64,000 nt of DNA from Haberlea rhodopensis (GCA_907163345.1 CAJQUN010000155.1:62001-126000), one strand, 5' to 3'. Positions 43,101-58,100 are shown, counted from the first letter of the stretch. Notes: generated by a model not told the origin, from the sequence alone. Numbers and translations are program-made.

Positions 43101-46100
43101 CTATTGAAAAGACGCCTAATTTTTTGGGATGTCAATTGGTGTGGGTGGTCCTCTCAGCATCCAGTTTTGTGCTTTGTTTTTTGCTTTCAATAATGTCTGA
43201 AACAGCTGTTCTTTTTTATCCCGTTTTCGATGTCTGGATTATTTCTCAGATTGCATTTTGGAACTTCTAGGATGCATGTTTATGCTCTCAAACTAGATTC
43301 TCTGTTAGGGATAAATCTCAAAGACAACTATTAACGACAGAAAATATGGAAGAACTCAAAGGTTGAACTCAAACAGAAATTGTATTGCTGAAACTGAGAA
43401 GGAAATTATAGAACATGAAAGAAACACATTCTTGCTCAATATTACTCCGGAGAGGAGATCCCCTCCGGCCCAAGCTCAAGGCTCGCTCAAAACTTTGCTA
43501 ACAAAATATCTGGTATCCCCTTTCGCTCACTCCCCTACCCTTTTCACTCCCCACCCAGCCTAACCAACTCTTCCCCTCGTTTCAGGTGCTGCCCTTTCTC
43601 TATCCTCTGATATTTTTCCCGGGACTTTAGCAGTTGGCCCATTAGTTTCTTGGTTTGGGCTAGATAACTTTGGTATGTAACAATACCTCCCTCGTCAAAA
43701 CCAAAATTGTCCTCAAGGCTGAGACTCGATCCACAGTCACCTCTGAGATCATCATCCGTCCACCCAATATGAAATACAATTATCACAAATCCCATGGCAG
43801 AAAATCTGTCATGCCAACTAAAAACTGCAGCAGAAAATGTTTCTTCGAATTAATCATCAATTCCCAACCTTTTGAACCCATCTTGAGCTCTCTATTTCTG
43901 TCGTACTCCAGCATTTCCCTCCGTACAGTTTCCTCTTGTCACGACTCGTTTTGTCAACTGTAACCATCCCATAAGCACGCCTCTCCTTCCAACCAACATC
44001 AAAAGCAGCTAACACAAATCCAATGGTGAAGAACACATCCCCAATATACCAAAAGTCATAAGAATAGACTTCATACATGCTTCAAACATCTGAAGCAACC
44101 CACATACCTTCGTAGTTCGGTAAAGAATATTATTCTGGCATATTATGTTGTCCCCTGATATCAACGCAAGAACACCAACAACCTTCTGAAATAATTTCAC
44201 GATATTTAATGGATGAAGTGAAAACACACTAGAAAGCACAATCGCATAATCAATTTCGAGAATGCTTTAGGATTGTCACCGGAATATATTCCAGTGATAA
44301 CACATTTTTGTTTATTAAGCTATAGGGTTCCTTCTCAGTTCCTGAATAGAACACGCCTACCCAAAACCAACATAAAGTCTTACAATTTAGTTTCATTCCT
44401 TTTTAGAGTTACATCCTGAAAATTCTTTTTGAGAATGTTTTAGGATTGTCACCGGAATATATTCCAGTTCCTGAATAGAACACGCCTACTGTTGCAGGGA
44501 AAAAAAACCTTATACACATGTTGGCCCAAACACAGTGGCCCAAGAGGGAAGGCCCAAGACAATTAGAGCTCACCAGAGCAGTGTCAAGGAACACGTGAAT
44601 GAGGGGAAGTAGTGGTTATGCATGGGAAGGGAATAAAATAGTGAGAGTGAGTGGAGAGGGGATAAACCAGATTTTAGTGTGAGTGAGTGCGAGAAATCTT
44701 GCTTGGGCAAGGGGGAATTCGTCCCTTGAGTAACAATGTTGAGTGTTTCTGTGTTTTTCATTGTAATTTTCTTTCAATTCAATACATCATTATATATCTA
44801 TGTTGAGTAATCTGTATTTTCTTCTGTGTGAGATTAAATCATCCCTAACAATTGGTCCGACCTGCCGGATCCGCGAGAGCACTTGAGGAATGACGATGGT
44901 AACGCACATTCGGATGCGAGAGTATAAGCGCTGGAAAAGAGGGTGATGGACATTGGAAAAAAAATCAGGCGTGGAAGCATAGAATGGACGAAGACATGAG
45001 GGAGCTCAAAACGAAGATATGAGCGAGCAATAAGGGAATTCATGAGGGAAGAGCAACATCGGGACATAGTGAAAAGGATGAAGAAAGTTGAGGAAAATAG
45101 GAAGGTGGAAATCCACAAAATTCAAGTTAGGCCACTAACCTCCGGAAATGTTCCGGATCGAGTGAAAACGCTGCGAAGGCTGGAGGAGAGGCGAGGAAGG
45201 CCAACCGATCCACTTGTATGGCTATTTAATGACGATTTCCAATCCTCTAGTGAAGATAAGATCCTTAACCATGTGAGAGAAAAGAACAAGGATGTCGAAG
45301 TAGACGAAGCTGATGAAGAAACTCGTGAAGGGAAATTGGAGGATGATGATTCTATTAACGAAGGAGAAGGCCATGATGGTGAAGAAAAGAGGCCAGAACA
45401 ACACGAGGGGCAACATTTTTAGAGTCAAGTGCAATTACCGAGCTTCACAGGAATATATATGGGAGGAAGTAAATTTAGTGTTGGGCAATCCTTATAGAGA
45501 TTATCGTCGATGTTCTAGATTTGTACAATGGGAGGAAGAATCTGAAAATCTTTTGGTTCCAGGAAATTAAAACAAAGATTCCTTACGTCAGTTGGAGGAG
45601 GCTCGCGGAAGAACTGATAGCAAGGTATTGTGGTTGGAAAGCAAAGAATCCATACAAACTGGTCGTTATCTCGGTGAAAGCGAAGGTGATGGGGGCTAGT
45701 GCGGGGGCGATGGTGATGTCGGTTCTGAGGGAAAACGACGAGGTGCAAAACATCGTACTTATGATTAATGGGCACAATGATGGAGTTTGGACCCCTGGAT
45801 TAATTTGTTTCAGTAAGGAATCGGGCCATTCAATTGAGGAGTGAATTATAGAAGTAAGGTTGTGGGCTATCATTGAGAAACTGATTTGGGCCCAAATAAT
45901 AAATCATGGTATAATGCACTTCACGTCAAAAACAGGATTTAGCGCTGGGGAAGAAGAATTCGCTATTGATCCGGGTGATTCACTAGTTTGACGTGGATTG
46001 GCCAGTGCGGCGGCGGAGGCGGGACGTGATAGTGGCAGCATGAACGGAACAGTGTTGGGATGCAATTTTCAGGCTGATGGCGCTGCAAATATGTTGGGTT

Positions 46101-49100
46101 TGTGTGGGGTAACCTTCACATTACCATATGATGTTTTTCCTATAAGTCATGAATAGTGACTTTTATTCATTTTCTGAAACTCATTGATATGGTTGTTGGA
46201 ACTCATCTATTGGATGGGAGGAGATGGTTGTAAGTTTTGATCTTAGTCCTAAAGTTGCATCGGAGGGATGGGGGTTTCTTATTGATGACACGAACATGGT
46301 TGGAGTTTGGATAGGCAATTGGAAAAGAGGTTATGAGATTGTGGTGCTTGTTCCTATTGTGTTATTCTATTTTGAAAACGAAGAACAAGTGGCTGAGGAG
46401 ATCTTGAATCATATTATTCATGAATTAGTTTTAAACTTAGAAACTGTGGTTCGGCATTTACATCGAGCTGGGAAGGAGGAAAGTAGGTCATTCCCTTTTA
46501 TCATCGTGGGTGTGGTGACAAGGTTTCTAATATCAGCATTGAGGACAAGGCTGAAATTGAGGAGTGCGGTATATTGCTAGGGGAAAAAATACCTTATACA
46601 GATGTTGGGCCAAAAGCAGTGGCCCAAGAGGGAAGGCCCAAAACAATAGGGTTCACCAGAGCAGGGCCAAGGAACTCGTGAATGAGGGAAGTAGCGGTTA
46701 TGCATGGGAAGGGAATAAAATAGTGAGAGTGAGTAGAGAGGGGATATACCAGATTTGAGTTGTGACTGAGTGCGAGCAATCTTGCTCAGTATTGAGTGTT
46801 TCTTTGTTTTTCATTGTAATTTCCTTTCAATTCAATATCTCGATATACATCTGTGTTGAGTAATCTATATTTTCTTCTGTGTGAGATTAAATCATCCCTA
46901 ACACCTACCCAAACCCAACATAAAGTCTTACTATTTCGTGGGTACCCAGTAACCAAACCAACTTTTATCCATTTCCAACTTAATCTATCTGAATCTTATC
47001 TGATCAGATAAAGCCCCAACATTAATGCTCACGCTTATTAGAATATCAGTTACCTGTGGCACCATTTGTGTTTTATCCATGATCCTCTACCATTGATGTT
47101 TCAGTTATTCAGATGATTGTCTTACAGTTGTCCAGGATAATTTCGAGTTTTAGGGTGGAAAGTTGCATATAGTGAATACCATAATTCCTTTGGCTATTTA
47201 TTGTGTATTGGCATGCACAGATTTTAAGAAAAGAGCTTGCTATCCTTAAAGACAGAACGTCAAAAGCCCAAACAGCTATCATGGAAGCTGAGAGTATATA
47301 CGATGATGAAAACAAGAAGATTAAGGAACTACAAGCTCAATTCAGAGCCGCTGATGACAATCGCCAAGCAGCATATGCTAAATGGCAGACTTTGAGAAAA
47401 CAACTTTCGCATAAGGTAAGACCCGTTTCAGCATGCACTTGTTTACTTTTTCCTTGTACTAGAAGATGCATGTGCACTGAGCATGTATAATGAACCATAA
47501 ATTCAAGTCTAAAACTAGAAATTCTGTGAAATATATACTATCTTGAAACTGTGATAAGAGAATATTACAAGGAAAGGTATAGGCCTTGTTTCGTTGGGCT
47601 TTGGAGCATAATTATTAAAACTTACAATTTCCTTGCATCTAGGTGCTAGCCAAGGCATAGCCATTTGTTGAGGTGTGCACCTTGGTGCCCTTCAAAGGCT
47701 ACAGGGTGTCTTAAATGCAGAGATTGCAAATCTAGGTGGAACACAATATAATGATCATATATGCTTGTCTGTACAATGAAGTCTTTGTACTATTGTTGTC
47801 CATGGTTTATAAAGTACATGTTTGATGTTATGTGAAATATATGTTACTTCTGCTATCTAGAATTTTATACCTTAGAAGTGCATCAACAAGGCACACTCCT
47901 CTCCTTGCTCCTGAGCTCAGAGCATCTATTTACTTTAATGCCTATTGAATCCTTATGGAGAATGCTTCGAGTGGAGAATTCTCCACTCAAAGCTTAAGAC
48001 GTGTTAGTAAATAAGTTCAAATTGATATCTTGATGACATTTGGTCGAGCTTTTATTAACTTCAAACTCAGATATGTTGAAAGTAGCTTTTTTAAAAAAAC
48101 TTTTGAAAGTGTGTTTATTTAAATATTTTTGAAGTTGAACTCATATTTGGTTATTTAAAAGTATATTTAATTTTGTTATCCAAATGTGAATGGAATATGT
48201 GGGCGGTGTATATATTTGATGGGAATGATAATGAATTTTAATGTTTATTATTCGAAAATTTTAACCTATACATTAATACACATGTAAGTAAACTATTAGT
48301 GGCATAATAATATACCTTTTTCAACCAATCATCACATATTTTACCTTTTCTTTCATAACATGTGCACCCAACTTTCCTTCTTAAATATTCCATTAACTTT
48401 CAAATTCACGTACAAAACTGTCATAAGTATCTTCAGAATCACTATAATGTCTTAACTCCACATGTTCAAACTGAAGAGTTTAAGCCTAACCAAATGAAAC
48501 CATATTTTCTTATAATTAACGAATTAAAGAATAAATTGCATAGGAGAGTATGCCAAACAAACTAGGTCATGTATATAAATCAAAGAATGTATAAATGAAA
48601 ATATAGAAGGAAAGAAATAGAAAAAGGGAAAATGTTGATTGGATTTTTATCCTTAAAAAATCCGAAGTTAATTGACTGAAATTAAAGGTATGATTCAAGT
48701 GTCTTTTAACACTTTTGGTTAAGCTTAAGCATAGACTGTTTACCCTATGCTTAGAGCTTGGATAAATACTTCAAAAAAACTCGACTAACTATTTTGGCAT
48801 ATGACCAATTACTAAGGCAAAAAAGTAAACATCTGTTGAGCCTGAGCACCACCCTCGGTGATTGCTCGATAACATTCTTCACTATTTTTAGCCGGAAAAA
48901 ATCAATAACCTATAACAATCTTGCTTCGGGTAAGTCTGTAAATATCTTGATATCGTAGTTCAATATATTACTTGATTAATAATAGTTTTTTCCATTTATC
49001 AATATATTTTACAATAAAAAAAATCTTGCATATCTTTTAGATTTCACTTTCATGCATGACAAATCAAAAGGAATAAATATACTTTTATAGACGGTTAAAT

Positions 49101-52100
49101 TATTATGTTAACATGAATCGTACAGAATAACTAGGGAAATTGAGGTCAGATAGTCCTTTGTATATTGTGTAATTATTGAGGATCTAATTAGGGTATGGAT
49201 TATACTTACATTTCTTTCCATATTTGGAACTCTTTAACATGTTATAGTTCCTTCCTTCTGATGAGAAATATTGTATTTTATGAACTAATATTGATCCAAT
49301 GTAACTGTATAGAAGAGAAAACTCGAAATTGAACACTAACTAGGATTTTAGAATTATGTGAGCTGTCATTTTATGTTGTTGAGTGATATATGTGAAGTCA
49401 ACTTCACATTTTATGAATGTCGTTTTACTTTGTTTTTGAGCTCAATGAAGCCCTTCGGTTCCATATGATAAACTGAAAGGTCTTGTGCACTTTCACTGCT
49501 TTGATCAAAATGGCCCAAATCATAAAACCAGAAGACTCTCAAATTACATGGCAATATATGTTTCAAAAAATCGACGCTGCTTAGCTGAAAATGGAAAATT
49601 GTGTGTGACTGATGGAAATGAACTCTTAAATGTAGTTATAAATGACACAAAACACACTAGGGTGCACATGTGTAGTGCCTTGGCTCAAGGCACAAGTCGA
49701 GGTACGCACCTTATCGAACTGAAGTGTACCGAGTAATAATATTTATCCAATTTAAATGCATGAATAAAATTATGTCAAATTGCATATAATATATAATTTT
49801 CGAACAATGGAGCAATAATGAAACAAATATTCTTAGGTGCCGCTTGGCGTATATTATGGGATAATGGTAGGATGTATAATCGGATTGATAAATAATTGAA
49901 GTATGTAGATGATTAATGTGATGTGATAAATTGTATGGTGTTTGGTGTGAGTATAATGTTAAGGATGGAATTTGTGTAATTTTTATGCAATGACCTCAAT
50001 AACCCCAGCATCTCTTTCAAAATCACCAAACAAAACCCAACAAAAAATCTAAAAGCAGTTAAACAAAATGGGATAATTGGGTCATTTCACTACTTCATTA
50101 TTTTGTGGGATACTATAACCCGCCTTTCCCGAGTGATGATACATCAACTATCCATAGCGTTTAAGATAGGGCCTTGAGATCTGAATTTGCTTTTTATCTT
50201 CCAGCGAAACTATCTAGGATGGGGCCTTGAGATCTGAATTTGCTTTTTATCTTCCAGCTAAACGATGGATTGTGAAGGATTATTAAATAATTTTCCTCTT
50301 ATCATAGACACCATATGATGTGTGTTTCCCCATGGGCGGACCAATGGTCCTTTTACAGGATGATAAGAAGGAAAATCTGGAGAAATTATTTAAGGAGGAT
50401 AATGAATGGTTGGGCAATTGGTTTACTGAAATCAGTCTGTGGGATAAAGATTCGAGCATTCCGAGACGCGAGGTGTGGATCAACTGTTTTGGCATTCCAC
50501 CACATGCCTGGAATCTGAGATTCTTCAAAAACTTAGCCAATTCACTCGGCATTTTACTTGAGGTCAGCAAAGAAACATTGAACAGGGAAAGGTTAGATTG
50601 TGGTCGATTCTTGATATCCACCACATCCTTGGCATTTATCAATAAGATTGTAAATGCTGAAATAGATGGTGGTACTTATCCCATCCGTCTAATGGAAGAC
50701 ATATCTATTCAACATTCATCGGATGTTGGCATTTATCATTAAGATTGTAAAATGCTGAACTTATCCCATCCGTCTAATGGAAGACATATCTATTCAACAT
50801 TCATCGGATGTTCAGACTGAAAAATCATGGCAATCGGAACAGAAAAAGTTTAACAGATCGTTTCCGTCCTCAAACACTTCTGAATCATAGTATTCAAATG
50901 ATATTGTTCCAGAAACACTATGGGAAGAAGCATATACGAAGGTTAATGAGATTCAGGGTCAGAATGACTGTGGAATGTTTATGGAAACTGATGACGGAGT
51001 TGCTCCAATAACAGAGTTTGATTTTCATTCAAATGCTCAGGAACGGATTGACCATAACTGTAATAAAAGTGCTGTGAATCTGGGATTGCAAGACTTCCTA
51101 ATAAATACATCACTTGAGAATAATAAAGTTGTGGCGAACAAATCACTACAGGAACCACCACTCAATATCGAGAATAATCTGGAGAATACCACCAACCATG
51201 GTATATCTCCTTGTAAAAGCAGTGTCATGGAGACAGAATAGGCTATGGAAAGGAAATTTGGAAAAACATATCAAAGGAAAAAGCAATTTAAGATCATAGC
51301 CCCAAAACATCTTACATTGTGGATGGAAAAACCACACAGAGTGGAAACCAAAATCAGATGGATGATAATCTTCTCGGGGCAGCAATGGAATTATGGAGTA
51401 TTGGTCAGAAACTTGGGATTATCGGCAAAGGAAAAGACAAGGAAATCATTAACCGATTAATGGCAATGGAGAGAAGAGACATGACAGCTATTTAGACAAA
51501 AGACAGATATGTTGAAGAGGTTGGGGATGTCAATGGTCGTCAATGAAGATTGTAAGCTACAACATAAGAGGATTAGGGGGAAGGGGAAAACGAAGGGAAT
51601 TTGTTTCGAATGAGGGGATCGATTTTCTTTGTTTGCAAGAAACAAAGATTGACATGATCACTAGAGAATTTTGCAAATCTATTTGGACTGATGACGATTT
51701 TAACTGGGTCTACAAAGGAGCAATGGGGACAACTGGTGGGTTACTTTGCATATGGAAAAATTCTGCATTTCAAATGGAAAGTTGTTGGGGGTGAAGAAGG
51801 AGTATTGGGGGTGGTAGGATTTTGGGGACAAGCAAAAATTAAATGTACTATCACCAACGTTTACTCGCTATGTGCTATAGCCTCCAAAAGAATTCTATGG
51901 CAAATTCTTTGCAACAATATAGAACAGTCACAAGAAACGAGGTGGTGTGTGTGCGGAGATTTTAATGCAATACGGCATACCAAAGAAAGAAGGGGCAGAA
52001 ATTCAAATTAATATTCTCATGATGACACTGAATTCGATGCTTTTATCAACAAAACAGGCCTTCTTGATTTACCATTGATTGATAGAAAATACACGTGGTA

Positions 52101-55100
52101 CAGACCTGATGGTACGTGTGTTAACCGCCTTGACAGATTTCTTATCTCACAGAATTGGCTTAGGGAATGGCCGAACTCAACCCAATGGGGATTGCAACGA
52201 ACCTCATCCGACCATTGCACAATTTTGCTCAAAAATCATGTAGTGGATTGGGGATCTAAGCCATTCAGAGGGTTGGACTCTTGGCAACAAAACAATGAAT
52301 ACCAAGGTTTTGTGGAAAATGAACGGAAAAGATTCAATACTCGTGGATGGGGTAGGTTTATTCTCAAAGAAAAGCTTAAATCAATGAAAAATAGCCTAAA
52401 GATTTGGAATAAAGAAGTGTTTGGGATGATGGATAAAAATATCGAGGCTACAAAGTGCAAAATACAAGAATGGGATGGGATTGTGGATCAGAGGGAGCTA
52501 ACAGTGGATGAGAAAAATTCATACAGGACTGAAATTATTAAATTTAAGGATGCAATCAGAATGAAAGATACATTATCAGAAATCAAGAATTCGATGGATA
52601 CAGGAGGGTGATGTAAACTCTAGCTTCTTTCACAAATATGCAAACCGTCGTCGGAAAAGAAATGAAATTGTGGGTCTATTCATTGATGGTACTTGGACTG
52701 ATATAGTACAGGGAATAAATGATGGGATCCAATCTTATTATGCGAATCATTTCAGCCAAGATATGTGGGATAGGCCTCAGATCAATGACATCAACTTTGA
52801 TCAATTGACTATCTCCGATAATAACAATCTAACAATGGCCTTCTCAGAAGAGGAAATCCGTATGGCAGTGTGGATTGTGAAAGTAATAAAAGCCCTAGAC
52901 CTGATGGGTTCAATTTCTGTTTCATTGAGAAATTTTGGAACATTTTAAAGGAGGATTTTTTGAGATTTTTTATGGAATTTCACTCCAATGGGAAGATAGT
53001 CAAAGGGGGAAATCCGTCTTTCATTGTCTTGATACCTAAGAAAGATAATCCGACAAAGATGGAAGAATTTAGGCCTATTGCGTTGATAGGTTGTGTCTAT
53101 AAAATATTGGCCAACGTGCTAGCCATTCGACTTTCTAGAGTACTTGACAAGGTGATTTCGGTTTCACAATCAGCGTTTGTGGGACATCGTCATATTCTTG
53201 ATGATTTAAAGAAAACAAAAAGAAAAGGAATGATCTTCAAATTTGACTTTGAAAAAACATACGATTCCGTTAATTGGAGCTTCCTAGAAAATATAATGGA
53301 GATGATGAACTTTGATACAAAATGGAGATGATGGATCATGGAATGCGTCTCTAGTGCCAAAGCTTCAGTTTTGGTCAATGGTAGCCCTTCACAGGAATTT
53401 GATTTAAAACGGGGTTTGCGTCAAGGGGATCCACTATCACCATTCCTTTTTGTTATCGTCTCTGAGGCATTGAGTAGAATGATCAACAAGGCTGTGGAAA
53501 TCGGGTTGCTAGATGCAATCAAAGTTAGCAGGGACGACACGGTGATTTCACATTTACAGTTTGCGGATAACACCTCTTTTTGTGGGTGCGGCGACCATGA
53601 GAAATGCAACAGTGTTCAAGGCTATCCTTCGTATTTTTGAGCTTTTATCTGGCCTCAAAATAAACTTTCACAAGAGTATTGGAGTATATAAATAAGGGCT
53701 TTAGGCCCATTGGTTGAATGCACATTAAGGGAGGAGCCGTATGAGATGAAAATCTCACGTACGGTTCTGGAACGGAGATTCTTTTAATTTGTCCTCGGAT
53801 GTACACCTGCTTGTGGCACCTCGGAATTACAGACTTACTACGGTAAGAGACCTAGACCCGGCGTTCGTTGGAGTTCCCGCATACCTGGCTCGAGCTAGCC
53901 GAACAACCTTGCTCTAGCAAAAAGGGATCTTTCGTGTATAATCCTGCATAATCTCGAATGTTCTCAGTTCCGGTACGTAGACCAAATAATACAATGCAAG
54001 CAAAAGTTCCTAGATTCATGGAGATTGATTGGAGTAAATGTGGATTGAGAACAGTCGAAGGAATAGCAAATTTTTTGAACTGCGACGTTGGAAATTTGCC
54101 ATTTAAATACCTGGGTCTACCGATTGAGGCTTCCTCGAGAAAGAAATTATTATGGGAACCGGTGGTTGAAAGATTCAGAAAAAGACTCGCATCTTGGGAG
54201 GATAAAAGCCTGTCTTTAGGGGGTCGTATGATATTGCTCAATGTCGTGCTCTCCGCTCTACCGATTTACTACTTCACTTTCTTCAGTGCTCCAAAGTGTA
54301 TCCTTTCAAAATTACAATCATTACAGATTTCTTTTCTTGGGGGGGGAGAGGGTAATAGTAAAATCGCGTGGGTTAAATGGTCAGAAGTGTGTAAATCAAA
54401 AGTCAATGGAGGGTTGGGGGTGAGGAACTTGAACTATTTCAATATGTCTTTAATGGGAAAATGGGCCTGGGACATAATCAAGGAGTCGAACACATTATGG
54501 AAAAGGGTGTTGATATCAAAATATGGACCTTTGTCTTGGGATTCTTTGACAGGTAGTTTGAATTCGGCTACAAATGAAAAACAATATTCTTTTTAGTGGA
54601 AGGACATTAGGAAAACTATATTCAATAAGGACTTAGACTGGTTTACAGGGGGATTGGTCAGACGGGTGGGTGATGGTACTCATACTAGATTTTGGAACGA
54701 TGTTTGGGCAGGGACTGAGAGCTTACTAATTCTTTTTCCTAGACTAGCTACCATTGCTAGGGATAAAGACATACTCATTAGTGATATGGGGTCTGGGAGG
54801 AGGGGGTTTGGTCTTGGATTTGGGATTGGAGACGAGAGTTATTTTCTTGGGAACATGCATTATTTACAGATTTGTTATCTTGTATCAACAGGACCACCGT
54901 GCTACAAGGCAAAAACGACGAATGGATTGGAAGCATGAGATAAAAGGAAATTACGCTGTTGCATCGGCTTATTACTCTTTGCAGGACACCACCACATCGT
55001 TCGATTGCTCTCTAGCTTATGAGATCATCTGGAATACTTACTCTCCGAACAAAGTAACAACCTTGATTTGGAAGATTTTTAAAGATCGTATTCCCACCAA

Positions 55101-58100
55101 GGTCAATCTGCGTTATAGGAACATCAGAACGGGACCGATATTGGACCTTTGTGATTTTTGCCAGGAGGAGGAAGAAACAATGGAACATTTATTTTTCTTC
55201 TGTATGGAGTCTCATTCTGTCTGGATGCATTGCTATGCTTGGCTGGGAATGTCATTTGTTTTGCATCATGAGCCCAAAGATCACGTTATTCAGCATAGAG
55301 GACTATGGACATACTCAAAGGGATTAAAAGAGTGGTTAACAATTTGACAGACGGTTATTTGGACAATTTGGCTAGAGAAACAGAATAATATTTCGTAACA
55401 CGGTTGAAGAAGGAGCCACGGTGGTGGATTTAATCAAATTCAGGAGTTGGTTTTGGATTAAGAACAGAAAAAAAGGGGACATTCGGTTACTCTTTTTCAG
55501 ATTGGATTAAAGAACCAATTAGTTGTATCTTATACTAAGTCTTTCGTTTTGGTTTTTTAGTCTTTTCTTTTCATTTGTAATCTTTTAAACTTTCTGGTAT
55601 ACCTCTGGTACCTATTTATTTATGTTATTTGCTCGATCAAAAAAAAAAAAAACCATATGATGTGTGTTTTACAAAGAAGGGGTGCGCCTCATTGAATGGT
55701 TGAGCGTTGGTTTATCTCTGGGCCCAAAGGCTTAGCCTGGTTTTGCCTTGACCCTAGGTGTACGCGTTGCGGACTTTTACTAATTGTGCTGCAGAACATG
55801 CAATATATAGGAAACACAAAACTTATTGTTCTTAAAAAAAGAAAGAAAATAGCGTTAATAGTCTCATTTATAGCACTTTCAGATTTTTTGTTTGAAATAA
55901 ATTTGAAGACGAGAAAAGTGCACAAGGCCAAAATATGCCAATTGGAATCAAGAAAGAAGTTTTCCCTAATGCTGGATATAGTTTGTATTTGTCATTTAAA
56001 CCAGGTGGTTATTAGTTGATGTTAATTAAATTTTATTGTCCATCACATTTCTCTATGAACATAAAGTAAAAAATTGCACACACACATGAACTATATATTT
56101 TAATTTCTTTGCAGGGATCAATATAATGGATAGGTATCTTATCCAAAAAAAATTTAACGGATAGGTATTTTGTAACCGCACTCTGTCCTATTTTCCATTT
56201 GTGCCTATCTTTCCCAGTTACATCACAATTAAGATTTTTCAAATATTTCTCATAATTCTATTACAACTTTTTCTTCGCGTGCTACCCTTGGTTAGATTGG
56301 TAATGGCGATGGAATGTATATGGGTATCATTTCGAATTGATCTGAAGGTTCCATAACAATTGATTTGGTGTCAACAATTGCGACTGCCCATTGGATAGTT
56401 CACCAATTGACATTAATATATTTATGTTTAATCGATTATTTTGTTGTCCCAAGAAATGAAAAAAACCAGCCAAGTATAAATCACTCTTGTTCACTCACTT
56501 TAAAATGACGTGGTGTTGTTAATTACTACCTTTCTGTGTCCTAACTTGGATGTTATTTTACCGTTTCCTTTACATACCCTGATAACATATTTATAATAAC
56601 TTTGCAATGATCTGATTCAAAAATCAGACATCACTGGTTAGTTTGTTTGTGTAGTATATTCCATCAAAAGTGATTGATTATGGAGTTTTAGTAGCACTAA
56701 AAAGATGATTGCATTGAAGGATAGCCAACGGTTGCTACCTTTTCATTTCTATGGTTGCTGCCCCTCCACTTTATCCCAGACATTCCTCATTGCAGTTTGT
56801 ATACTCATTTTCGAATATTGACTCATGGTATTCTATTGTGGGACACACTAAAAGTTGGTGACTCGTGTACCAGAAGGTCATTTGTAGTTGTTGATGTTCT
56901 GACAAATATCACTAGTTAGATATGATAATGTTTCACACATGCAGGCGGCAAACCCTTCTAGCATGATTGAATGTGAGATGGTTTTGTTGGAGTCTATTAA
57001 TAAATTATTGAGGGAAAAATTCTTGTTTTGTGGGATGTATTTTTAAGAGCATAAGTGGGAAACAGACCTCTTCATCCATTACAAGTTCTGGATTGAAGTT
57101 ATAGTGATCATAAATTTTACTTGAACATCGTGATTAATTCTATCAAGATGGACAGCCATATTGTATTACGTGGATGCATGTATTTCATAAACAATGCAAT
57201 CGTGATTCTTTCTAGAATGAATATGTGCTTGTGTTTGTGATAAAGAGTAGGAAAAAGCTTATAAGTTGGATACTTTCCATTGCAGAACAAAAACTTCGTC
57301 GAGTACAAAGATGATGAAGCTACAGCCAATAACTGTGCATGTAGCGGGCACAGAGAGGCGCTTTATCATCTGTGTGTGAATCAGGTTAGTTTTGAGATTT
57401 TTTTCTTTTCTATTTGCTATGTCCATTCAAACCTTTGACTTTGCAAATTGAGTGTGTCAATTCTATAGGTGGAAAATTTTATGGAGCTCTGGAATGGAAA
57501 TGGCAAGTTTCGCAGTGAGTATGTCAGGTTCAATGCAAGGAGTACTGTGAGGAGATTGGGCACTTTGGATGGTCGTTTGCTAGGCCCTGATGAGAAGCCT
57601 CCTATCCTACCCAGTTATGGTAATAAACAAAGAAATGATAAGATGGTTTCGATACCTGCCAATATTGATTCCATATCACAAAGTCAATCTTTGGAGCTGA
57701 ATCAACAGATGTTTTTAGAAAATGTGGCCTCAGATGTTAAATCAATAAAGACAGTGATGGTATCCAAGAATCCGACAATGACAACTAATGGACCTGCTAA
57801 ACTTAAATTAGGTAATACCTTGGCTATTGTTTCTGGTGGGGACATCACTGATGAGATGCAAGAAGAAGATTTCGTGAAAATGAGGGAGGATGTTGAGTTG
57901 ACACGCAAGGCAGAAGAAACTAGAAGGGAGGAGGCTGAGGCTAAGAAAGAGGAACTGCGTTTGGAGCAGCTAGCTAAGGCTAAGGAGGCACGTGAGAAGA
58001 AGAAACGGCATGAAGAGAAGGTTCAAATGAGAGAAGAATTGAGAGCACGGAAAGATGCAGAACTTAAGGAAAAGGTGTATCTTTATGCACTTGTCCTGTT

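Larger units (their letters stand above)
51543..55347 (+). pseudogene. LINE ORF2: endonuclease, reverse transcriptase, zf-RVT
   Basis: 51543-51700 begins MKIVSYNIRGLGGRGKRREF with FLCLQETK, the start of an L1 endonuclease. It continues in other frames to WCVCGDFNAI and NRLDRFLIS…TSSDHC (to about 52240). The reverse transcriptase spans about 52850-53640: FIVLIPKK, EFRPIALIGCVYKI, SQSAFVGHRHILDD, FKFDFEKTYDSVNW and GLRQGDPLSPFLF. The catalytic FADD is changed to FADN. After the foreign segment it resumes with LPFKYLGLPI and SLGGRMILLN and ends with a zf-RVT domain (IWNTYSPNKVTTLIWKIF, CDFCQEEEETMEHLFFFC). Several stops make it inactive. Confidence 0.88.
50328..55651 (+). mobile_element. L1-type LINE with poly(A) tail and 18-bp target-site duplication
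   Basis: The element is flanked by ACCATATGATGTGTGTTT (50310-50327 and 55652-55669) and ends with a run of about 14 A. Both are marks of target-primed reverse transcription. It begins inside ORF1, so it is truncated at the 5' end. Endonuclease, reverse transcriptase and a C-terminal zinc-binding RT region follow in the normal order, but with stops and frameshifts. It lies in the same orientation as the host gene in intron 4. A foreign 350-bp segment interrupts ORF2 at 53687. Confidence 0.9.

Noticed and set aside
53852..54241. 129-residue frame on the minus strand over the foreign insert
   Set aside because: It crosses the boundary between the insert and the LINE, so it cannot be one native gene.
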